Source: an uncultured Caldilineaceae bacterium (GTDB lineage Bacteria; Chloroflexota; Anaerolineae; Caldilineales; Caldilineaceae). Taken from it: DNA of 64,000 nucleotides. Location: positions 372,001 through 436,000 of the forward strand of contig OX638330.1 in NCBI GenBank assembly GCA_951812725.1. The letters run 5' to 3'. Shown in pieces: positions 62,278 through 64,000 of this stretch. Both the position numbers and the translations under genes were made by a program. The notes beneath the pieces are model-generated. The model was not told the origin of the DNA. It did no database searches and worked only from the letters and a program-made list of their open reading frames with translations. Numbering within the stretch: position 1 is the first letter of the stretch; each line of letters begins with the position of its first letter.

Positions 62278-63117
62278 CTAAGCCGCAGAAGGCTCCTCTG
62301 CCCGCAGCACTGCAACGAAGTACGCCCCAACCCCAACAACAATCAGGCCCAGTACAAGCCCCAGCGGCAGGTAGCCCACCGCCTGCAACTCGGCGGCCGC
62401 GGTCGCGATCAGGTCTGCGCTCGGTTCGCAGCCGGCCAGCTTCTCCCCTGGCGGCCACGGCCCCAGCGGCCAGCCTTCACTATTGCCGAACGGCATCGGC
62501 TCCCACTGCCATCCCGATGGCCAGGGCTCACCCTCGCCAGGCGTGGTCACGCACATGCGGCGCAGCGCGCGCACGTTCTGCAGTTGCGACGCTCGCGTCG
62601 CCGCCGTGACGACGAAGTAGGCCGCGACCACGCCCACACCGATAGCCCAGTTACGCAGAATCCCGCGATACCTGATCACAGGGAGCTTCAAGATCACACA
62701 CAGCAGAAAGACCGCCGAGACCACGAGACCCAGCATCCAGTCCTCCACCCGGTCGCCCTGCCCCAGAATCCAGGGCGGCAGAAACACGGCCACAAACAGG
62801 AACATGTAGAGCCCGTTCAGAATTGCCATCCCCACTACAATCATCTGTACCTTGGCGTTCCGCCACCAGGCCAGCGGAGCAAGCGTGACAAAGAGAATAT
62901 TGAAGTGGTCGATAAAAGCCATGCTTGGAATGCCCAGCGCCGCGCCCAGGCTCAGTTGCAGGTCGAACGCGTCGTTACGCGCCGCACCACCATCCAGTCC
63001 AAGTCCAAACGTATAAATGGTGAACTCATATCCCGGGTACCCAAAGGCAAGAGCCAGCCACAAGAGTGTCAGTAGAACGTTCGAGACGATGAGCCTGATC
63101 TTTGTTCCCGTCGACAT
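62278..63117 (-). CDS. Polytopic membrane protein of unknown function
   Basis: 279 residues with about six hydrophobic helices: 'IVSNVLLTLLWLALAFGY', 'LGIPSMAFIDHFNILFVTLA', 'GMAILNGLYMFLFVAVFL', 'LGLVVSAVFLLCVILKL', 'IGVGVVAAYFVVTAA' and 'LGLVLGLIVVGVGAYFVAVL'. An external loop between the last two is rich in Trp, Pro and Gly ('PWPSGWQWEPMPFGNSEGW'). ATG 63117 has GGGAGAG upstream; earlier codons do not look coding. No family was recognised. It lies 103 bases upstream of the isomerase-like gene. Confidence 0.72.
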   Translation of the reverse strand: MSTGTKIRLIVSNVLLTLLWLALAFGYPGYEFTIYTFGLGLDGGAARNDAFDLQLSLGAALGIPSMAFIDHFNILFVTLAPLAWWRNAKVQMIVVGMAILNGLYMFLFVAVFLPPWILGQGDRVEDWMLGLVVSAVFLLCVILKLPVIRYRGILRNWAIGVGVVAAYFVVTAATRASQLQNVRALRRMCVTTPGEGEPWPSGWQWEPMPFGNSEGWPLGPWPPGEKLAGCEPSADLIATAAAELQAVGYLPLGLVLGLIVVGVGAYFVAVLRAEEPSAA

Positions 63118-63304
63118 TTCCGATTCTCTCCCTTGAGTACTTGAAGATGTGAAGGCGGCCCTGGCCGCACGAGCGCACCCCAATATGAGGGTGAACTCTC
63201 TTGTACCTCCGGAATCGACTGGACACGGCCCAGTCCTCACATCCATCCCCGATAAATCGCCCATTCACTGACCACTGTCCACTAACCACTGGCCACTGCA
63301 GTTT

Positions 63305-63386
63305 GGCGGTCGGGCCTTCGGCCCTCCCTTGTGCAGGGGCTGCGCCCCCGCAACGCCCCCCTACAAAACCATGCCTCACCCACCGG
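63305..63386. repeat. Dispersed GC-rich double-hairpin core, copy 4
   Basis: Same order of palindromes as the other copies; slightly changed at the 3' end (CATGCCTCACCCACCGG). Confidence 0.9.
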
Positions 63387-63667
63387 TGCGCCTCATTCGC
63401 AGCGGTGTGCCTGTTCGGCAGTGTGCCCGTCGCCAACCAACGACGTTTCGAAGAATTTCTGACCAACGTCGGCGGTGAAGGGTTGGTCAAGCATGGCGCC
63501 AAAAACAGAGGGCTGATAACATGAAAACTGTGCTATAACAGTCCTGGTCCATTCAACAAACAAAGTTCCTTGTACGGGTGGGGTCACGAAAAACAAATAA
63601 CTGACCACTCTTTACTCAGACAGCGGCTGTCCAAAAATCTGGGATGCTCCTCCCGCCCCGGCCCTGC

Positions 63668-63697
63668 TTGTCTCTTGCCTCAAAACGGTTGTACAAT
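63668..63697 (+). promoter_or_regulatory. Candidate promoter of the last PhyH gene
   Basis: TTGTCT, an 18-base spacer and TACAAT at 63692-63697, 38 bases before the ATG. Confidence 0.45.
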
Positions 63698-63734
63698 TTT
63701 TCTACGCATCCAGGCTACTATCGAAGGCAAAACC

Positions 63735-64000
63735 ATGAAAGTAACCCACGCGCAGAAACTTGAACTCTACGAGAAAGGCTATGTGCAAATTCCTGGCGCT
63801 GTTCCCACTGTAATGGTCGACGCCGCCGTCAAAGCCATCAACCATTCCTTCGGCAACGGCATCGATCCGGCCAAGATGATCACCTTTCAATCGCGGACAT
63901 TCTGCCCTGAATTGCGCGAAACGCCCGAGATTACCGATCTCTACAATCGGACGCCGGTCAAAGCGCTGGCAGAGTCGTTGATAGGCGCCGGTAATCTGAA
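63735..64000 (+). CDS. Phytanoyl-CoA dioxygenase family protein (5' part only)
   Basis: The first 88 residues are present: 'MKVTHAQKLELYEKGYVQIP' followed by 'GAVPTVMVDAAVKAINHSFG', then 'FQSRTFCPELRETPEITDLY' and 'LAESLIGAGNL'. This start is typical of PhyH-like oxygenases, where the helix 'EKGYVQIPGAVP' precedes the beta-helix core. The catalytic residues lie beyond the window. AAGG lies before the ATG. It is the third PhyH-family gene here. Confidence 0.75.
   Translation, partial: MKVTHAQKLELYEKGYVQIPGAVPTVMVDAAVKAINHSFGNGIDPAKMITFQSRTFCPELRETPEITDLYNRTPVKALAESLIGAGNL

Larger units (their letters stand above)
63118..63734. other. Divergent intergenic region with repeat core 4
   Basis: No gene. 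It contains ACTGACCACT microrepeats (63262-63300), the hairpin core (63305-63386), an eroded right module (GGTTGGTCAAG near 63483) and a candidate promoter for the PhyH gene. No left terminal repeat of the MITE was found, so this copy is truncated or rearranged. Confidence 0.7.

Overview
This 64 kb window looks like an accessory, carbohydrate-catabolic stretch of a bacterial chromosome, most likely from a Chloroflexota (Caldilineae/Anaerolineae-like, possibly host-associated) organism. That assignment is inference. It rests on the moderately high GC, the Ala/Pro/Glu-rich linkers after lipoprotein signals, the many twin-arginine lipoprotein solute-binding proteins (SBPs), and the abundance of phytanoyl-CoA dioxygenase-like, Gfo/Idh/MocA and enolase-superfamily enzymes. 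There are no rRNA, tRNA, CRISPR or phage genes and almost no housekeeping genes.

Layout. (1) 1-11247, minus: one long operon from a near-consensus promoter: SBP, DppB, [MITE], (alpha/alpha)6 glycosidase-like protein, DppC, fused DppD-DppF ATPase, GH172, aminotransferase. (2) 11520-15475, minus: orphan HlyD-type lipoprotein, Gfo/Idh oxidoreductase and a ThDP enzyme. (3) 15509-21494, minus: MITE, then an alpha-galactoside module read as SBP, GH36, MalF, MalG. (4) 22187-25729, plus: orphan family-5 SBP, small membrane protein, FprA-type ferredoxin-NADP reductase. (5) 25792-34112, minus: SBP, DppB, DppC, cupin, [IS982 insertion], Gfo/Idh, nitrilase-like protein without its catalytic Cys; a second GH172 (34523) reads divergently. 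(6) 35666-45405: flavin reductase, MITE, epimerase, FAH-family hydrolase, a complete CUT1 sugar importer with its ATPase, and a beta-propeller lipoprotein. (7) 45417-49037: enolase-superfamily dehydratase, AraC regulator with two GyrI-like domains, PhyH dioxygenase. (8) 49553-58522, plus: SBP-DppB-DppC-SDR, then SBP-MalF-MalG-VanZ-like. (9) 58621-64000: PhyH, MDR dehydrogenase, sugar-isomerase-like protein, membrane protein, a repeat core and the start of another PhyH gene.

The genes fit one theme: binding lipoproteins and ABC permeases import oligosaccharides or other small organics, glycosidases (GH36, two GH172 and a GH127-related protein) release sugars, and oxidoreductases, a dehydratase, an isomerase-like protein and an FAH-family hydrolase degrade them. 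Three Dpp-type importers share a single visible fused ATPase and three CUT1 importers share a single visible MalK-type ATPase, so ATPase sharing is likely.

The most interesting non-coding structure is a dispersed family of non-autonomous elements. Three copies have imperfect terminal inverted repeats with GTAA-like ends and 8-bp target duplications, the hallmark of IS66. They carry a GC-rich double-hairpin core that also occurs in a fourth, eroded copy. A second family of hairpins with near-identical arms sits at gene ends at three sites.
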